Assembly: GCA_016191435.1 (NCBI GenBank)
Contig: JACPOQ010000028.1
Location: 367,155 to 431,154 of the forward strand
Reading direction: 5' to 3'
Length of the DNA stretch: 64,000 nt
Origin: Chloroflexota bacterium
GTDB taxonomy: Bacteria > Chloroflexota > Dehalococcoidia > Tepidiformales > Tepidiformaceae
Each line of letters starts with the position of its first letter. Position 1 is the first letter of the stretch. The position numbers and the translations under genes are program-made. The notes below the pieces were generated by a model. That model searched no databases. It was not told the origin of the DNA and was given only the letters and a program-made list of their open reading frames with translations. This document shows, piece by piece, positions 45,485 through 54,847 of this stretch.

Positions 45485-45994
45485 ATGGCAGCCCGGCACG
45501 ATTTTGGACTCGTTACTCATATCTCGCCCGAGGCAATCGGCCAGCCCGGCCAGCGCCGCTTTCGGTTGCGTATCTTAACCGCAGATAGCGAGTCCGCGTC
45601 GCTCTGGCTCGAAAAAGAACAGCTGACGGCAGTGGGTGACGCCGTCGAGAGCGTCTTGAGCGACGAGGAATACCGCTACGAACGCCTCCCTCTCGATGAC
45701 CTCGAGCCCGACCCCGTGTTTCCCTTGAGCCCGGATGTCGACCTGCAGGTCGGCCAGCTCTCCATGGGGATCAATCGCGAAACCCGCCACATCGTGCTGA
45801 TGGGGTCGGAAGCAGCGCCCGAATCCGAGGCTGAGAGCTTCACCGTCGAGTTCGACTACCGCCGCGGCCACGAGCTCCGCCGCTCAATCCGCGAAGTCGT
45901 CTCGGCGGGACGCCCGCCGTGCCCACTGTGCAGCGGTCCGGTGGACCCCGCAGGGCACGTTTGCGCCCGCTCAAACGGCCACCACCCACATTAG
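45485..45994 (+). CDS. DUF3090 family protein
   Basis: 169 residues. Matches the conserved actinobacterial/Chloroflexota DUF3090 family: GQRRFRLRILTADSESASLWLEKEQL near the start, DLQVGQLSMGIN in the middle, and a C-terminal CPLCSGPVDPAGHVCARSNGH, a Cys/His cluster that could bind zinc. In actinobacteria it neighbours histidine phosphatases and mycothiol genes; none are near here. Function unknown. ATG at 45485 follows a leaderless -10; the open frame starts earlier but is not homologous. Confidence 0.9.
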   Translation: MAARHDFGLVTHISPEAIGQPGQRRFRLRILTADSESASLWLEKEQLTAVGDAVESVLSDEEYRYERLPLDDLEPDPVFPLSPDVDLQVGQLSMGINRETRHIVLMGSEAAPESEAESFTVEFDYRRGHELRRSIREVVSAGRPPCPLCSGPVDPAGHVCARSNGHHPH

Positions 45995-46030
45995 CGTGGC
46001 GAAGACGGCAGGGCTGCTCTTGACGAGGCC

Positions 46031-47539
46031 CTAATTCGTGACTGGCGACCCGGCCGATGTTGGCTCGGCGCCCTGGGTGGCCGGAGGGGTGATTTTGGGC
46101 ACGGACGGCGGTGGCTCCAGCGTCGGCGACGGCGGAGTGGGCGTCCCGGTCGGGGAAACGCTCGCGGAGGGCGACGCCGGCGGGGTTGTGGTCGCCGATG
46201 CTGGCGGCGCCGTGCCCGTCGTGCCCGGCGAGGCGGACGCGCGCGGGCTTGGCGACGCCGATGGTGCTGGCGACGGCGTCACCGTAGGGACTGCCGTCAG
46301 CGTCGGCGCCGGCTCGTCGTCCGCCGGGCCACCGAACGGTGCTGCTCCTGGCGGGTCGTAGGTGGGCAGGGCGGGCAGATCGGACTGGCGCGCGGCCTGT
46401 GTGAGCAGGCTCGCCGGCCCGGCCACCTCGATAAAGATCGGGCCGCGGTTGAATGCAATCTCGCGGCCCGTGCTGTCGAAGAAGCGCGTGCGCGCCAGGC
46501 GATCCTTCTTCTTCCAGGTGCCCTCGATCGCCCGCCCATCGATGAAGACCGTCACCGGCCCTTCGCCGAACTGGTCGTAGAGGACGTGGCCGGAAAAGTC
46601 CACAACCTCCGATGGGACGCGCATGACGACGACGTTCTTGAAGCGCAATTGCTGACCCGTCACCGCGTCCTTATCCGCACCGCCGGATTGGAAGCGAAAG
46701 TACACGCCGGCGGATTCGTCCCAGGCCCACTGGATCACCGAAGAGGCATAGCGCTGGTTTTGGAAATCGACTTCGAAGGCGCCCACGCGCATCCCGCGCA
46801 CCTCCTCGCCGTCGGCCTTGAACGGCCAGGACTCGACCGTGGGCGGGCCGTTGTACTCCAGCGATTTCGCAGCTTCGCGCAGGCGCACGGTGTTGGCCAC
46901 GAGATTGTGGGGCGCGTAGCGCTCCTCCATCCGGTAGTACGCCGAATCGGAGACGGGCCGAAAAGCGTCCAGATCCTTGATGCCCCAGTCGTAGATCTGG
47001 CCGATCGCGTTGGCGTCGTTTGCAGTCACGGCGCCGCCGGCGTGGCCGTACATCGCTCCGAGCTCGCTCGCCCAGATGACGAATGGCGTCCGCGCAGAGC
47101 GCACCGGGTACACCTGCTCGGCTTCGTTGCGCCAAAAGACGGCCATGAAGCGGGTGATGCCGCCCTCGACGAACGCCTCGTAGACAAGGTCGGCTTTGTC
47201 CAGGCCGGCCTGCGGGTACGCCGGCGGCGCATTATCGACCATGATCGCGAGTGGCAGCACATCCTTGCGCGCCTGCCACTCCTGCTCGGTCATGGGCACG
47301 CCATCGAGAATCCCGGCGTACAGCACCGGGGTTGGCGACGGGCTCGCTGCGAGGGTGGCCGTGTTCGTCGCGGTAGCGCTCGTGGTCGAGGTGGCCGGCG
47401 GGGGGGCCGCGGCGGACGGACTGGACGAGCCACCGAGAAGGAAGACCAGCGCGGCCACCGCCCCGCCACCCGTAACGACCGCTGCTCCGCAGGCCGCCGC
47501 CAACTGCCTCGCCCGCGCCGTCCGGAGCCATTCGCGCAT
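46031..47539 (-). CDS. DUF3048 (YerB-like) secreted protein with disordered tails
   Basis: 502 residues. One N-terminal membrane anchor (about 10-36), a Ser/Thr/Pro-rich linker (about 40-70), a DUF3048 domain pair (about 80-370), then a second long Pro/Ser/Thr/Ala-rich tail of about 120 residues. Characteristic blocks: PLAIMVDNAPPAYPQAGLDKADLVYEAFVEGGITRFMAVF, YPVRSARTPFV and the late FIDGRAIEGTWKKK. The function of YerB-like proteins is unknown. ATG 47539 is 7 nt after a TAGCAT -10. Confidence 0.88.
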   Translation of the reverse strand: MREWLRTARARQLAAACGAAVVTGGGAVAALVFLLGGSSSPSAAAPPPATSTTSATATNTATLAASPSPTPVLYAGILDGVPMTEQEWQARKDVLPLAIMVDNAPPAYPQAGLDKADLVYEAFVEGGITRFMAVFWRNEAEQVYPVRSARTPFVIWASELGAMYGHAGGAVTANDANAIGQIYDWGIKDLDAFRPVSDSAYYRMEERYAPHNLVANTVRLREAAKSLEYNGPPTVESWPFKADGEEVRGMRVGAFEVDFQNQRYASSVIQWAWDESAGVYFRFQSGGADKDAVTGQQLRFKNVVVMRVPSEVVDFSGHVLYDQFGEGPVTVFIDGRAIEGTWKKKDRLARTRFFDSTGREIAFNRGPIFIEVAGPASLLTQAARQSDLPALPTYDPPGAAPFGGPADDEPAPTLTAVPTVTPSPAPSASPSPRASASPGTTGTAPPASATTTPPASPSASVSPTGTPTPPSPTLEPPPSVPKITPPATQGAEPTSAGSPVTN

Positions 47540-47546
47540 TACTGCG

Positions 47547-47575
47547 ATGCTACGTTTCGAGTGGTTCGCGGGCAA
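47547..47575 (-). promoter_or_regulatory. promoter of the DUF3048 gene, leaderless
   Basis: On the minus strand -35 TTGCCC (47570-47575), spacer 17, -10 TAGCAT (47547-47552), then 7 nt to the ATG. The -35 equals that of the pyr promoter. Confidence 0.5.
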
Positions 47576-47712
47576 TGAACGATGTCCCGGCGCCGGCCCC
47601 ACTCGCGGCCGCCGGCCGCCAGCGGGGCAACCCCGAAGTAAGGGCGATCCCGCGCGTGATCATGGATGAGGTGTATTGCGCCATTCGCCTGCAGCGGAGC
47701 ACAGTTACGAGC

Positions 47713-48684
47713 ATGGACCGGCTCGCGATCCTGACCAGCGGCGGTGATGCCCCCGGCATGAACGCCGCCATCCGTGCCGCCGTGCGTTCCGCAACGACCC
47801 ATGGGATCACGATGATGGCCTCGCCGAACGGCTTCATGGGCCTCGTGCACGGCGATTTCCAGGAACTTGACGACCGCGCGGTGGGCAACCAAATTCAGCG
47901 CGGTGGGACGTTCATCGGCACCTCCCGTTGCCCCGAATTCTTGCACGCAGACGTGCGCGCAAAGGCCGCCGAGAACATGCGGCGCGAAGGCATCGAAGGG
48001 CTCGTGGTGATCGGCGGGGATGGCAGCTTCCGGGGCGCCTGCGCGCTGGCGGGCGAGCAGGGCGTCGCGGTCGCGGGGATTCCTGGCACCATCGACAACG
48101 ACGTCTACGGCACCGACCACACCATCGGCTTCGATACGGCGGTGAATACCGCCGTGCTGGCCATCGATCAGGTGCGCGATACTGGCGAATCCACAGGCAC
48201 CACGTTCTTCGTCGAAGTCATGGGACGTACGAGCGGCGCCATCGCGCTCCACACGGCGGTGGCGGCGGGGGCCACGGGCGTGCTCGTGCCCGAAGCCCAC
48301 GACGACATCGAGGACCTGGCGCAGCGCATTCGCAAGTCCATCCAGAGCGGGAAGCGCAGCCACATCGTGGTGGTGGCCGAAGGCGACCACGAAGGCGGCG
48401 CCTTCCGCGTCGCGAAGAAGGTCAGCGAATGCTACGAGCACCCCTACCGCGTCGTCGTCCTGGGGCATATCCAGCGCGGCGGTAGCCCCACCGCCCTCGA
48501 CCGGATCGTGGCGGCGCAGTCGGGGGCGCTGGCGGTGCAGGCGCTGGCGGCGGGCCGCTCGGGGATCATGATCGGCATCCAGCGCGGCGTCCCCGTGGAA
48601 GTCCTCCTGAGCGAAGTCGTCGCACATTCCCACCCCGAAGCGCGCTCAGACCTGCTGGCGCTGGCGCAGCAGCTCGCGGGCTGA
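47713..48684 (+). CDS. pfkA: ATP-dependent 6-phosphofructokinase
   Basis: 323 residues, bacterial PfkA type. Phosphorylates fructose 6-phosphate. LAILTSGGDAPGMNAAIRAAV at the start, VVIGGDGSFRGA, the catalytic GIPGTIDNDVYGTD (Asp pair), and EVMGRTSGAIALH. GGDGS rather than the GGDDT of PPi enzymes supports ATP use. ATG 47713 begins the homology; the frame open to 47575 has no homology. No good ribosome-binding site is visible. Divergent from the DUF3048 gene. Confidence 0.95.
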   Translation: MDRLAILTSGGDAPGMNAAIRAAVRSATTHGITMMASPNGFMGLVHGDFQELDDRAVGNQIQRGGTFIGTSRCPEFLHADVRAKAAENMRREGIEGLVVIGGDGSFRGACALAGEQGVAVAGIPGTIDNDVYGTDHTIGFDTAVNTAVLAIDQVRDTGESTGTTFFVEVMGRTSGAIALHTAVAAGATGVLVPEAHDDIEDLAQRIRKSIQSGKRSHIVVVAEGDHEGGAFRVAKKVSECYEHPYRVVVLGHIQRGGSPTALDRIVAAQSGALAVQALAAGRSGIMIGIQRGVPVEVLLSEVVAHSHPEARSDLLALAQQLAG

Positions 48685-48692
48685 GCGCTCGG

Positions 48693-48698
48693 TAGAAT
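48693..48698 (+). promoter_or_regulatory. -10 box (TAGAAT) of the bcp gene
   Basis: TAGAAT (5 of 6) lies 26 nt before ATG 48724; GGGGAGG follows in the leader. No good -35. Confidence 0.35.
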
Positions 48699-48723
48699 GG
48701 CCTATCACTCCGGGGAGGCGGCG

Positions 48724-49209
48724 ATGGCCACCACGATGCCGGCACTCGACACCGAAGCTCCAGATATCGAACTGAACGACCAGGCTGGCCGTCACGTGCG
48801 CCTTCGCGACCTGCGCGGGCAGTGGGTCGTCGTCTACTTCTATCCCAAAGACGACACGCCTGGCTGCACAAAGGAAGCCTGCGACTTTCGCGACAACTAC
48901 GGCGCGATCCGGGCGGCGGGCGCGACGGTCCTCGGGATCAGCTCGGACTCGGCCGCATCGCACGCGAAATTCGCTTCGAAGTACGAGCTGCCGTTCACCC
49001 TGCTCGTGGACGACGCCGACGACGCCGTCGCGCGCGCTTATGGCGCCTTCGGCATGAAGAAGAACTACGGCAAGGAGTACGAGGGAGTCATCCGTTCGAC
49101 GTTCATCGTCAACCCGCAAGGACGAATTGCGAAAATCTGGGCGTCAGTCAAGCCGGATCAGCATGGCGCCCAGGTGCTCGATTGGCTCAAGGCGAACGCG
49201 GCAGCCTAG
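48724..49209 (+). CDS. bcp: thioredoxin-dependent thiol peroxidase (BCP/PrxQ type)
   Basis: 161 residues. Reduces hydrogen and alkyl peroxides. The peroxidatic Cys is in DDTPGCTKEACDF, which also carries the resolving Cys five residues later, the alpha2-type BCP. GRIAKIW is the conserved tail motif. ATG 48724 has GGGGAGG five bases upstream; the earlier open start at 48697 overlaps the -10. Likely uses thioredoxin. Confidence 0.95.
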   Translation: MATTMPALDTEAPDIELNDQAGRHVRLRDLRGQWVVVYFYPKDDTPGCTKEACDFRDNYGAIRAAGATVLGISSDSAASHAKFASKYELPFTLLVDDADDAVARAYGAFGMKKNYGKEYEGVIRSTFIVNPQGRIAKIWASVKPDQHGAQVLDWLKANAAA

Positions 49210-49252
49210 CAAGCACGGCTCGAAGCGTCTGGCCCGGGCGTGGCAGGGCTGG

Positions 49253-49258
49253 TAGGCT
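49253..49258 (+). promoter_or_regulatory. -10-like box (TAGGCT), leaderless
   Basis: TAGGCT ends 6 nt before GTG 49265. No Shine-Dalgarno. Confidence 0.35.
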
Positions 49259-49264
49259 CCGCCC

Positions 49265-50026
49265 GTGCGCATCCTCCGGCTCACGACCAGCGACGACGCT
49301 GCCGGCCGCCTGCCGCCAGGTGCGGCAGTCCATGAGGTCGTGGCCCGGCTCCTTCACGACGCTACCGGCGAAAACGTGGAGACGGCGCTCAAGGCTCCCT
49401 GGCCAAGCGCGGGTCTGCCCGAGCTTGTGGAGCGTTGGGTCACCAGCTACAAGCCGGACATCGTGTTGCTGAAGGTCAACGCCTACTGGTTCAACTACCT
49501 CTCGTTGCCACTGCAACTGGAACGCAAGCTCGGCCGTGCGGGCCGGCCACTCACGAAGGCGGGCCGGCGCGTGGGCGAGATGCCGCTGGTGGCGCGCTCG
49601 CGGGCCTTCAAGAGTCTCCGGCGGCGCCTGCTGCGCGTGTTCCCCGGCGCGACGTACTTCACGCCCGAGGCGGTTATCGCGTCGATGGAGGACTGCATCC
49701 GTGTTGTGCTCGCCCACGAAGGCATCGGCCTGGTCGTTTCGGGTCCGGCTTCACGGCTGAACCACGAGCTCGCGCCAAAGGCCGCGTCAGCCCACGAGCG
49801 CCGCCGCCAACAGGTCCACCAGGCGATGGCGAAGTTCTGCGCCGGGCTGCACGTCCCGTACATAGGCGAGGACCGCGTCCCGACGCGGAGCGAGCTCGCC
49901 GAGACGATCGGCGCCGACGGCCTGCACATCGGCCCGGAGGCGGCGCGCAAAGCCGCTGAGCAAGAAGCCGCGGTGTTCCTGAAGGTCTGGGCCGAAATCC
50001 GCGGCGAAGTTCCCACGCCCGCCTGA
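49265..50026 (+). CDS. SGNH/GDSL hydrolase-like protein
   Basis: 253 residues from a GTG. VLLKVNAYWFNY (about 68-79), SGPASRLN and the C-terminal GADGLHIGPEA (Asp-x-x-His, about 218-228) agree with SGNH hydrolase blocks, but the usual GDS nucleophile motif near the N-terminus reads LTTSDD, so catalysis is uncertain. No signal peptide. The substrate is unknown. It converges with the unknown gene at 50043. Confidence 0.72.
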   Translation: MRILRLTTSDDAAGRLPPGAAVHEVVARLLHDATGENVETALKAPWPSAGLPELVERWVTSYKPDIVLLKVNAYWFNYLSLPLQLERKLGRAGRPLTKAGRRVGEMPLVARSRAFKSLRRRLLRVFPGATYFTPEAVIASMEDCIRVVLAHEGIGLVVSGPASRLNHELAPKAASAHERRRQQVHQAMAKFCAGLHVPYIGEDRVPTRSELAETIGADGLHIGPEAARKAAEQEAAVFLKVWAEIRGEVPTPA

Positions 50027-50042
50027 GCGGCGTCGCGCGAAG

Positions 50043-50639
50043 CTACGTGTCCGGCCGGGCGAGCGCGAGCCACGCCCCCGCCGTCGCTTCCTTTTCGTCC
50101 GAAGTCCACGGCGGCCCAAGCAATTTCCCGAAATTGGCGACCCGCGTCTTCGCGCCGTCCGCGCTCGCGCCAAGCCGAGCGCCAAGCACGTCGTACAGGT
50201 CGCGCTGCAAGAACCGGGTGACAGTGAGCCCGAGATCCTCGGCCGCCGCGGCAACGAGCACGCGCCTGTAGAGTTCGCCCTCGGCGCCATGGAGCAGGGC
50301 GTGCGACGCAAGTATCCGCCCGAGATCGCCCGGGACCGCGCCAATCGCGCCGCCAACAGCGAGGCCGCATACGTCCGCGCCGAGCGCGGCGGCTTCGTGC
50401 ACGGCCTCGCGCAGCGCTGCCGCTGCCAGTGCGCCGGCGGAAGCTTCGACCCGCGCCACGATCGCGGCCGCGCGGGCGATATCGAGGCCTTCGGCCGCGT
50501 GGTACGGCTGCCGTGGCAGCGGCGGCTCGTTCAGGCTGATGCGCCGCCGGATCAGTACACGCGGTCCGTCAATCGGTCCGGCAACCACGATCAGCGCTGC
50601 CCAACCCGAATGGTCCCGGACTCCGATGGCAGCCTTCAT
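50043..50639 (-). CDS. protein of unknown function
   Basis: 198 residues. Soluble, rich in Ala. Two blocks stand out: AALIVVAGPIDGPRVLIRRRISLNE near the start and a C-terminal TSDEKEATAGAWLALA. GADVCGLAVGGAIGAVPGDLGRILASHALLHGAEGELYRRVLVAAAEDLGL resembles the nucleotide-binding core of an actin-like or phosphotransferase fold, but no diagnostic motif is certain. AAGGA lies about nine bases before the ATG. It is divergent from the aminopeptidase gene with an 89-nt gap. Confidence 0.75.
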   Translation of the reverse strand: MKAAIGVRDHSGWAALIVVAGPIDGPRVLIRRRISLNEPPLPRQPYHAAEGLDIARAAAIVARVEASAGALAAAALREAVHEAAALGADVCGLAVGGAIGAVPGDLGRILASHALLHGAEGELYRRVLVAAAAEDLGLTVTRFLQRDLYDVLGARLGASADGAKTRVANFGKLLGPPWTSDEKEATAGAWLALARPDT

Positions 50640-50694
50640 CGCGGCTCATCCTTCGCTTGCAGCTTCGCGCATCGCACTCTACGGCTTCGCGCCC

Positions 50695-50700
50695 TAGCAT
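50695..50700 (+). promoter_or_regulatory. -10 box (TAGCAT) of the M1 peptidase gene
   Basis: TAGCAT lies 28 nt before ATG 50729; GGAG (50717-50720) serves as ribosome-binding site. It contains an in-frame ATG at 50699, which therefore is not the start. Confidence 0.35.
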
Positions 50701-50728
50701 GGCCGCAACCGCACCCGGAGATTCTTCG

Positions 50729-53287
50729 ATGGTCAACGCTTCCTCGTGGGAAGGGCGCGTGAGCTGCGCCCACAACGGCGCAGGCGCGCCCGCGACGCTC
50801 CCGCACGCGCTGCCCGGCGACCGGCCCGTGTGGCCCCGCGACCGCGTCGCCGACATGCGGCACCTCAAGCTAGAAATCACACTCGACGTCCCGGCGAAGA
50901 CGGTGCGCGGGACGGCCACGCACACGCTCGCTCCGCTGAACGACGGGCTGCGCTCAATCACGTTTGACGCGATGGAGCTGCATGTCACGGCAGTCATGGC
51001 CGCCGGCCGGCCGGCCCCGTTCGAAAACGACGGAGAGCACCTCCGCATCGACCTTGGGCCTGGACGGCCGCGCGGCGAAGCTTTCGATATCGCCATCACC
51101 TACGAGGCGACGCCCCGCGTCGGGCTGTACTTCATCGGGCCAGATGACGCTTACCCGGACAAGCCCACGCAGGTCTGGTCGCAGGGGCAGGACGAGGACA
51201 ACCGCCACTGGTTCCCGGCCTATGACTTCCCCAACGACAAGTTCGCCAGCGAGATGATCGTCACGGTGCCCGGTCACTGGTTCGCGCTTTCGAACGGCAA
51301 GCTGCTGGCGGATACGCCGGACCGCGCCGGCACTCGCACCTTCCACTGGCTCCAGGAACGGCCGCATTCGAACTACCTCGTGACGTTGGCGGCGGGCGAG
51401 TTCAGCCGCATCGACGCCAGCCGCGACGGCCTCACGATCGATTATTATGTAGAGCCGCGCGATACCGAGGCCGGCGAGCGCACGTTCAAGAACACGCCGG
51501 AGATGGTCGCGTTGTTCGAACGCGTCACGGGCGTCGCCTTCCCCTGGGACAAATACAGCCAGATCGTCGTGCGGGATTTCGTGTTCGGCGGCATGGAGAA
51601 CACGAGCGCGACCACGATGACCGAGAACATCCTGTTCGACCGCAAGGCGGCGCGGGATTTCACGAGCGACCCGCTGATTTCCCACGAGCTGGCGCACATG
51701 TGGTTCGGCGACCTGCTCACCTGCCGCGATTGGTCCCACGGCTGGCTCAACGAGAGCTTCGCTACCTACCTCGAGATGCTATGGGACGAGCAGCACCTCG
51801 GCATCGATGAGTACCGGCAGGGCGCCATCGAGAACACGAACCTCTACCTGCAGGAGCGGTACCGGCGCCCGATCGTCACGAACATCTTCAACGCCCCGCT
51901 CGATATCTTCGACCGCCACCTCTACGAGAAGGGCTCCGTCGTCATCCACATGTTGCGGGGGCTGCTCGGCGATAGCCTCTTCTTCCGCTCCATCCAGCGG
52001 TACTGCTGCGACAACCAGGAGCGCAGCGTCGTCACCCACGACCTCGCCGTCGCCATCGAGGCGGAAACGGGCCGCAATCTCGAATGGTTTTTCGACCAGT
52101 GGGTGTTCAAACCGGGGCACCCGAACTTCAAGGTGAGCTGGAGCTGGGACCAGGACGCGAAGCTCGCCACCGTCGCGGTGAAGCAGACGCACAAGACCGA
52201 CGACGGGACGCCGGTGTTCCGCGTGCCCGTGACCATTGATTTTCGTGTTGCGCGTGCGAAACCGTCCGAGTTCCGCGTCGAGATCACGGAGCCGGAGCAC
52301 ACCTTCGTCTTCCCGCTGCCGAGGAAGCCGGACGTCTGCCGCTTCGACCCCCACAACTTCGTGCTGAAGGAGCTCGACTTCGAAAAGTCGGTGGGCGAGT
52401 TGCGGCTGGAGCTGCGGGACGGGGACGACATCGCGGGGCGGCAGGCGGCGGCGGCTGGACTGGGCAAGAAGGGCGGGCGGGAGGCAATCGAGGCGCTCGA
52501 AACCGCAGTCATGGGCGATCGCTTCTGGGCCGTGCAGGCGGCCGCGGCGAAGGCGCTCGGCGCCGTCCGTACGCCGGCCGCGCGGGACGCGTTGATGCGC
52601 TCGCTCGCGGTCCGCCATCCGAAGGCGCGCCGCGCCGTGGTCGCGGCATTGGGCGAATTCCACGGCGACGCCGGGGTGTTCGATGCGCTGATGCCCATCG
52701 CAAAGCGGGACCAATCATGGTTCATCGAAGGCGAAGCGAACCGCAGCATCGGCAAGCTGCGCCTGCCCGCATCGTTCGATGCGATCGTGGCCAACATCGA
52801 ACGCGACTCGTTCCGGCAGGTGGTCCGCATCGGCTGCGTCGATGGCCTTGCGGAGCTGCGCGAGGAGCGTGGGCTCAACGTGCTGTTGGCCGCGGCACGC
52901 TACGGCACGCCCTTCCAGGCGCGCCCGGCGGCGGTTGCGGCGCTCGCGCGGCTGGTCGCCTATTTCGACCCGCGGCAGAAGGAAGTCGGGGAGCAGTTCG
53001 TGGAATTCCTCCGTGACCACGACTTCCGCGTCCGGATCGCTGCCGCGAACGCGCTGAAGGCGCTCGGCCGCCCGGAGTTTGCCGGCGCCCTGGAGGACAT
53101 GGCGAAGCGCGAGCTCGACGGCCGCGGGATCCGCATGGGCCGCGAGAATGCCGCCGCCCTCCGCAAAGGCGGCCAGACCTCCGAAGAGGTCCGCAACCTC
53201 CGCGACGAGTTCGAAAAGCTCCGGGACGAGAATGCGAAACTCCGCGAGCGGCTGGAGAAGCTGGAAGCGGCGAAGTCCGTGCGGTAG
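50729..53287 (+). CDS. M1 family aminopeptidase with C-terminal HEAT repeats
   Basis: 852 residues. A gluzincin M1 metallopeptidase: exopeptidase motif GGMEN (about 287-291, usually GAMEN), zinc-binding HELAHMWFGD (about 318-327) and the third ligand in NESFATY. An N-terminal beta domain precedes it (VSCAHNG...). From about 570 on there is a HEAT-repeat region (repeats with AIEALETAVM, ARDALMRSL, FDAIVANIE), then a short coiled coil NLRDEFEKLRDENAKLRERLEKLE at the end. No signal peptide. ATG 50729 has GGAG eight bases upstream. Confidence 0.93.
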   Translation: MVNASSWEGRVSCAHNGAGAPATLPHALPGDRPVWPRDRVADMRHLKLEITLDVPAKTVRGTATHTLAPLNDGLRSITFDAMELHVTAVMAAGRPAPFENDGEHLRIDLGPGRPRGEAFDIAITYEATPRVGLYFIGPDDAYPDKPTQVWSQGQDEDNRHWFPAYDFPNDKFASEMIVTVPGHWFALSNGKLLADTPDRAGTRTFHWLQERPHSNYLVTLAAGEFSRIDASRDGLTIDYYVEPRDTEAGERTFKNTPEMVALFERVTGVAFPWDKYSQIVVRDFVFGGMENTSATTMTENILFDRKAARDFTSDPLISHELAHMWFGDLLTCRDWSHGWLNESFATYLEMLWDEQHLGIDEYRQGAIENTNLYLQERYRRPIVTNIFNAPLDIFDRHLYEKGSVVIHMLRGLLGDSLFFRSIQRYCCDNQERSVVTHDLAVAIEAETGRNLEWFFDQWVFKPGHPNFKVSWSWDQDAKLATVAVKQTHKTDDGTPVFRVPVTIDFRVARAKPSEFRVEITEPEHTFVFPLPRKPDVCRFDPHNFVLKELDFEKSVGELRLELRDGDDIAGRQAAAAGLGKKGGREAIEALETAVMGDRFWAVQAAAAKALGAVRTPAARDALMRSLAVRHPKARRAVVAALGEFHGDAGVFDALMPIAKRDQSWFIEGEANRSIGKLRLPASFDAIVANIERDSFRQVVRIGCVDGLAELREERGLNVLLAAARYGTPFQARPAAVAALARLVAYFDPRQKEVGEQFVEFLRDHDFRVRIAAANALKALGRPEFAGALEDMAKRELDGRGIRMGRENAAALRKGGQTSEEVRNLRDEFEKLRDENAKLRERLEKLEAAKSVR

Positions 53288-53329
53288 CGGGGGCACCGCG
53301 CTCTCTATCGCCCGGAAATTGCCGGTCTC

Positions 53330-53335
53330 TATACT
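53330..53335 (+). promoter_or_regulatory. -10 box (TATACT) of glpK
   Basis: TATACT (5 of 6) ends 6 nt before an in-frame TTG (53342) and 9 nt before ATG 53345. Either could be the leaderless start. Confidence 0.4.
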
Positions 53336-53344
53336 TCAGCGTTG

Positions 53345-54847
53345 ATGGCCGGGACATTCATCCTCGCGATTGATCAGGGCACCACGAGCTCGCGGGCGCT
53401 CGTGGTGGACGGCAACGGGGATGTGTGCGGCGCCGGGCACGAGCCGTTCCCGCAGCACTTCCCCGCGCCCGGCCTCGTCGAGCACGACCCGCTCGATATC
53501 TGGAAGTCGACCGAGGAGGCCATCGCCACCGCGCTGGCCGCAGCGGGCGTGGCCAGCCGCGAACTGGCGGCCATCGGCATCACCAACCAGCGCGAGACCG
53601 TGCTCGTTTGGGACCGCGCGACCGGCGAGCCACTGGCGCCGGCGATCGTCTGGCAGGACAGGCGCACGGTGGACGCGTGCGAGGACTTGAAAGCCGCCGG
53701 TCACGAAGCGCTCATCGCGCAACGCACCGGGCTCACGCTCGACCCCTACTTCTCGGCGACAAAGCTGGCATGGCTCCTGGATTCCGTGCCAGGCCTCCGC
53801 GATCGGGCCGAACACGGCGAAGTCGCCGCCGGCACGGTAGACAGCTGGCTCGCCTGGCAGATAACGGGGGGCAAGCGCCACGTCACCGACTACACGAACG
53901 CGAGCCGCACGTTGCTCTTCAACATCCTGCGCGGCCGCTGGGACGACGATCTCTGTGCGTTGTTCCGGGTGCCGCGCAACGTGCTTCCTGCCGTCCAGCC
54001 GTCCTGTTCGCGCTTCGGCCGCGCCTCCGCCGATGTACTTGGTGCGGAGGTCCCGATCCTTGCGATCGCCGGCGACCAACAGTCGGCGCTGTTCGGCCAG
54101 GGTTGCCTGGGGCCGAGGATGGCGAAGAACACGTACGGCACCGGTTGCTTCCTGCTCGCGAACGCCGGCGCGAAAGCGGTGACATCCCGGCACCGTCTGC
54201 TCGTCTCGATGGGCGCCGGCGCCGGCCAGGAAGGGCCAGAATACGTCGTCGAAGGCTCGGTGTTCGTTGCCGGCTCGCTCGTGCAGTGGCTGCGCGACGG
54301 CCTCGGCATCATCTCAAGCTCGGGCGAAATCGAGGCGCTGGCCGAGAGCGTGCCCGATGGCGGTGGCGTGACCATTGTCCCTGCTTTCACCGGGCTTGGC
54401 GCGCCCTACTGGGACCCCAACGCTCGCGGCGCGATCCTCGGTCTGACGCGCGGCGCGACGCGGGCCCACATCGCCCGCGCCGCGCTCGAAGCGATCGCGC
54501 TTTCCAGCACGGAGTTGGTGCGTGCCATGGACGGCGACCTGCCCGAACCCATCGCGGAACTGCGCGTCGATGGCGGCGCGTCTCGCGACAATTTGCTCAT
54601 GCAACTGCAGGCCGACTATCTCGGCATTCCCGTCGTGAGGCCGCGGAACATCGAAACGACGGCCATGGGCGCCGCCTATCTCGCGGGGATCGGCGCGGGC
54701 ATGTGGGCATCCGCGGAGGAAACTGCGTCACTCTGGGAAGCGGAACGGACCTTCGAGCCGGCGATCGACGCGGACGAGCGCGAGGGCAAGCTCGGGAGTT
54801 GGCGGGCGGCGGTGCAGCGCACGCTCGTGGCGGATGCGCGCGAGTGA
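53345..54847 (+). CDS. glpK: glycerol kinase
   Basis: 500 residues, full length. Phosphorylates glycerol to glycerol 3-phosphate. FGGY family: [12 protein letters not shown] at the start, [56 protein letters not shown] and [17 protein letters not shown]. Catalytic Asp in the last FGGY block. GTGA overlap with glpD (54844-54847) makes a two-gene glycerol-utilisation operon. Start may be TTG 53342. Confidence 0.97.
   Translation: MAGTFILAIDQGTTSSRALVVDGNGDVCGAGHEPFPQHFPAPGLVEHDPLDIWKSTEEAIATALAAAGVASRELAAIGITNQRETVLVWDRATGEPLAPAIVWQDRRTVDACEDLKAAGHEALIAQRTGLTLDPYFSATKLAWLLDSVPGLRDRAEHGEVAAGTVDSWLAWQITGGKRHVTDYTNASRTLLFNILRGRWDDDLCALFRVPRNVLPAVQPSCSRFGRASADVLGAEVPILAIAGDQQSALFGQGCLGPRMAKNTYGTGCFLLANAGAKAVTSRHRLLVSMGAGAGQEGPEYVVEGSVFVAGSLVQWLRDGLGIISSSGEIEALAESVPDGGGVTIVPAFTGLGAPYWDPNARGAILGLTRGATRAHIARAALEAIALSSTELVRAMDGDLPEPIAELRVDGGASRDNLLMQLQADYLGIPVVRPRNIETTAMGAAYLAGIGAGMWASAEETASLWEAERTFEPAIDADEREGKLGSWRAAVQRTLVADARE

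Noticed and set aside
46031..46400. Ser/Thr/Pro-rich tail of the DUF3048 protein as a frameshift or assembly artefact
   Set aside because: The frame is continuous to the stop and similar linkers occur in other exported proteins in the window (22386, 36389, 39522).
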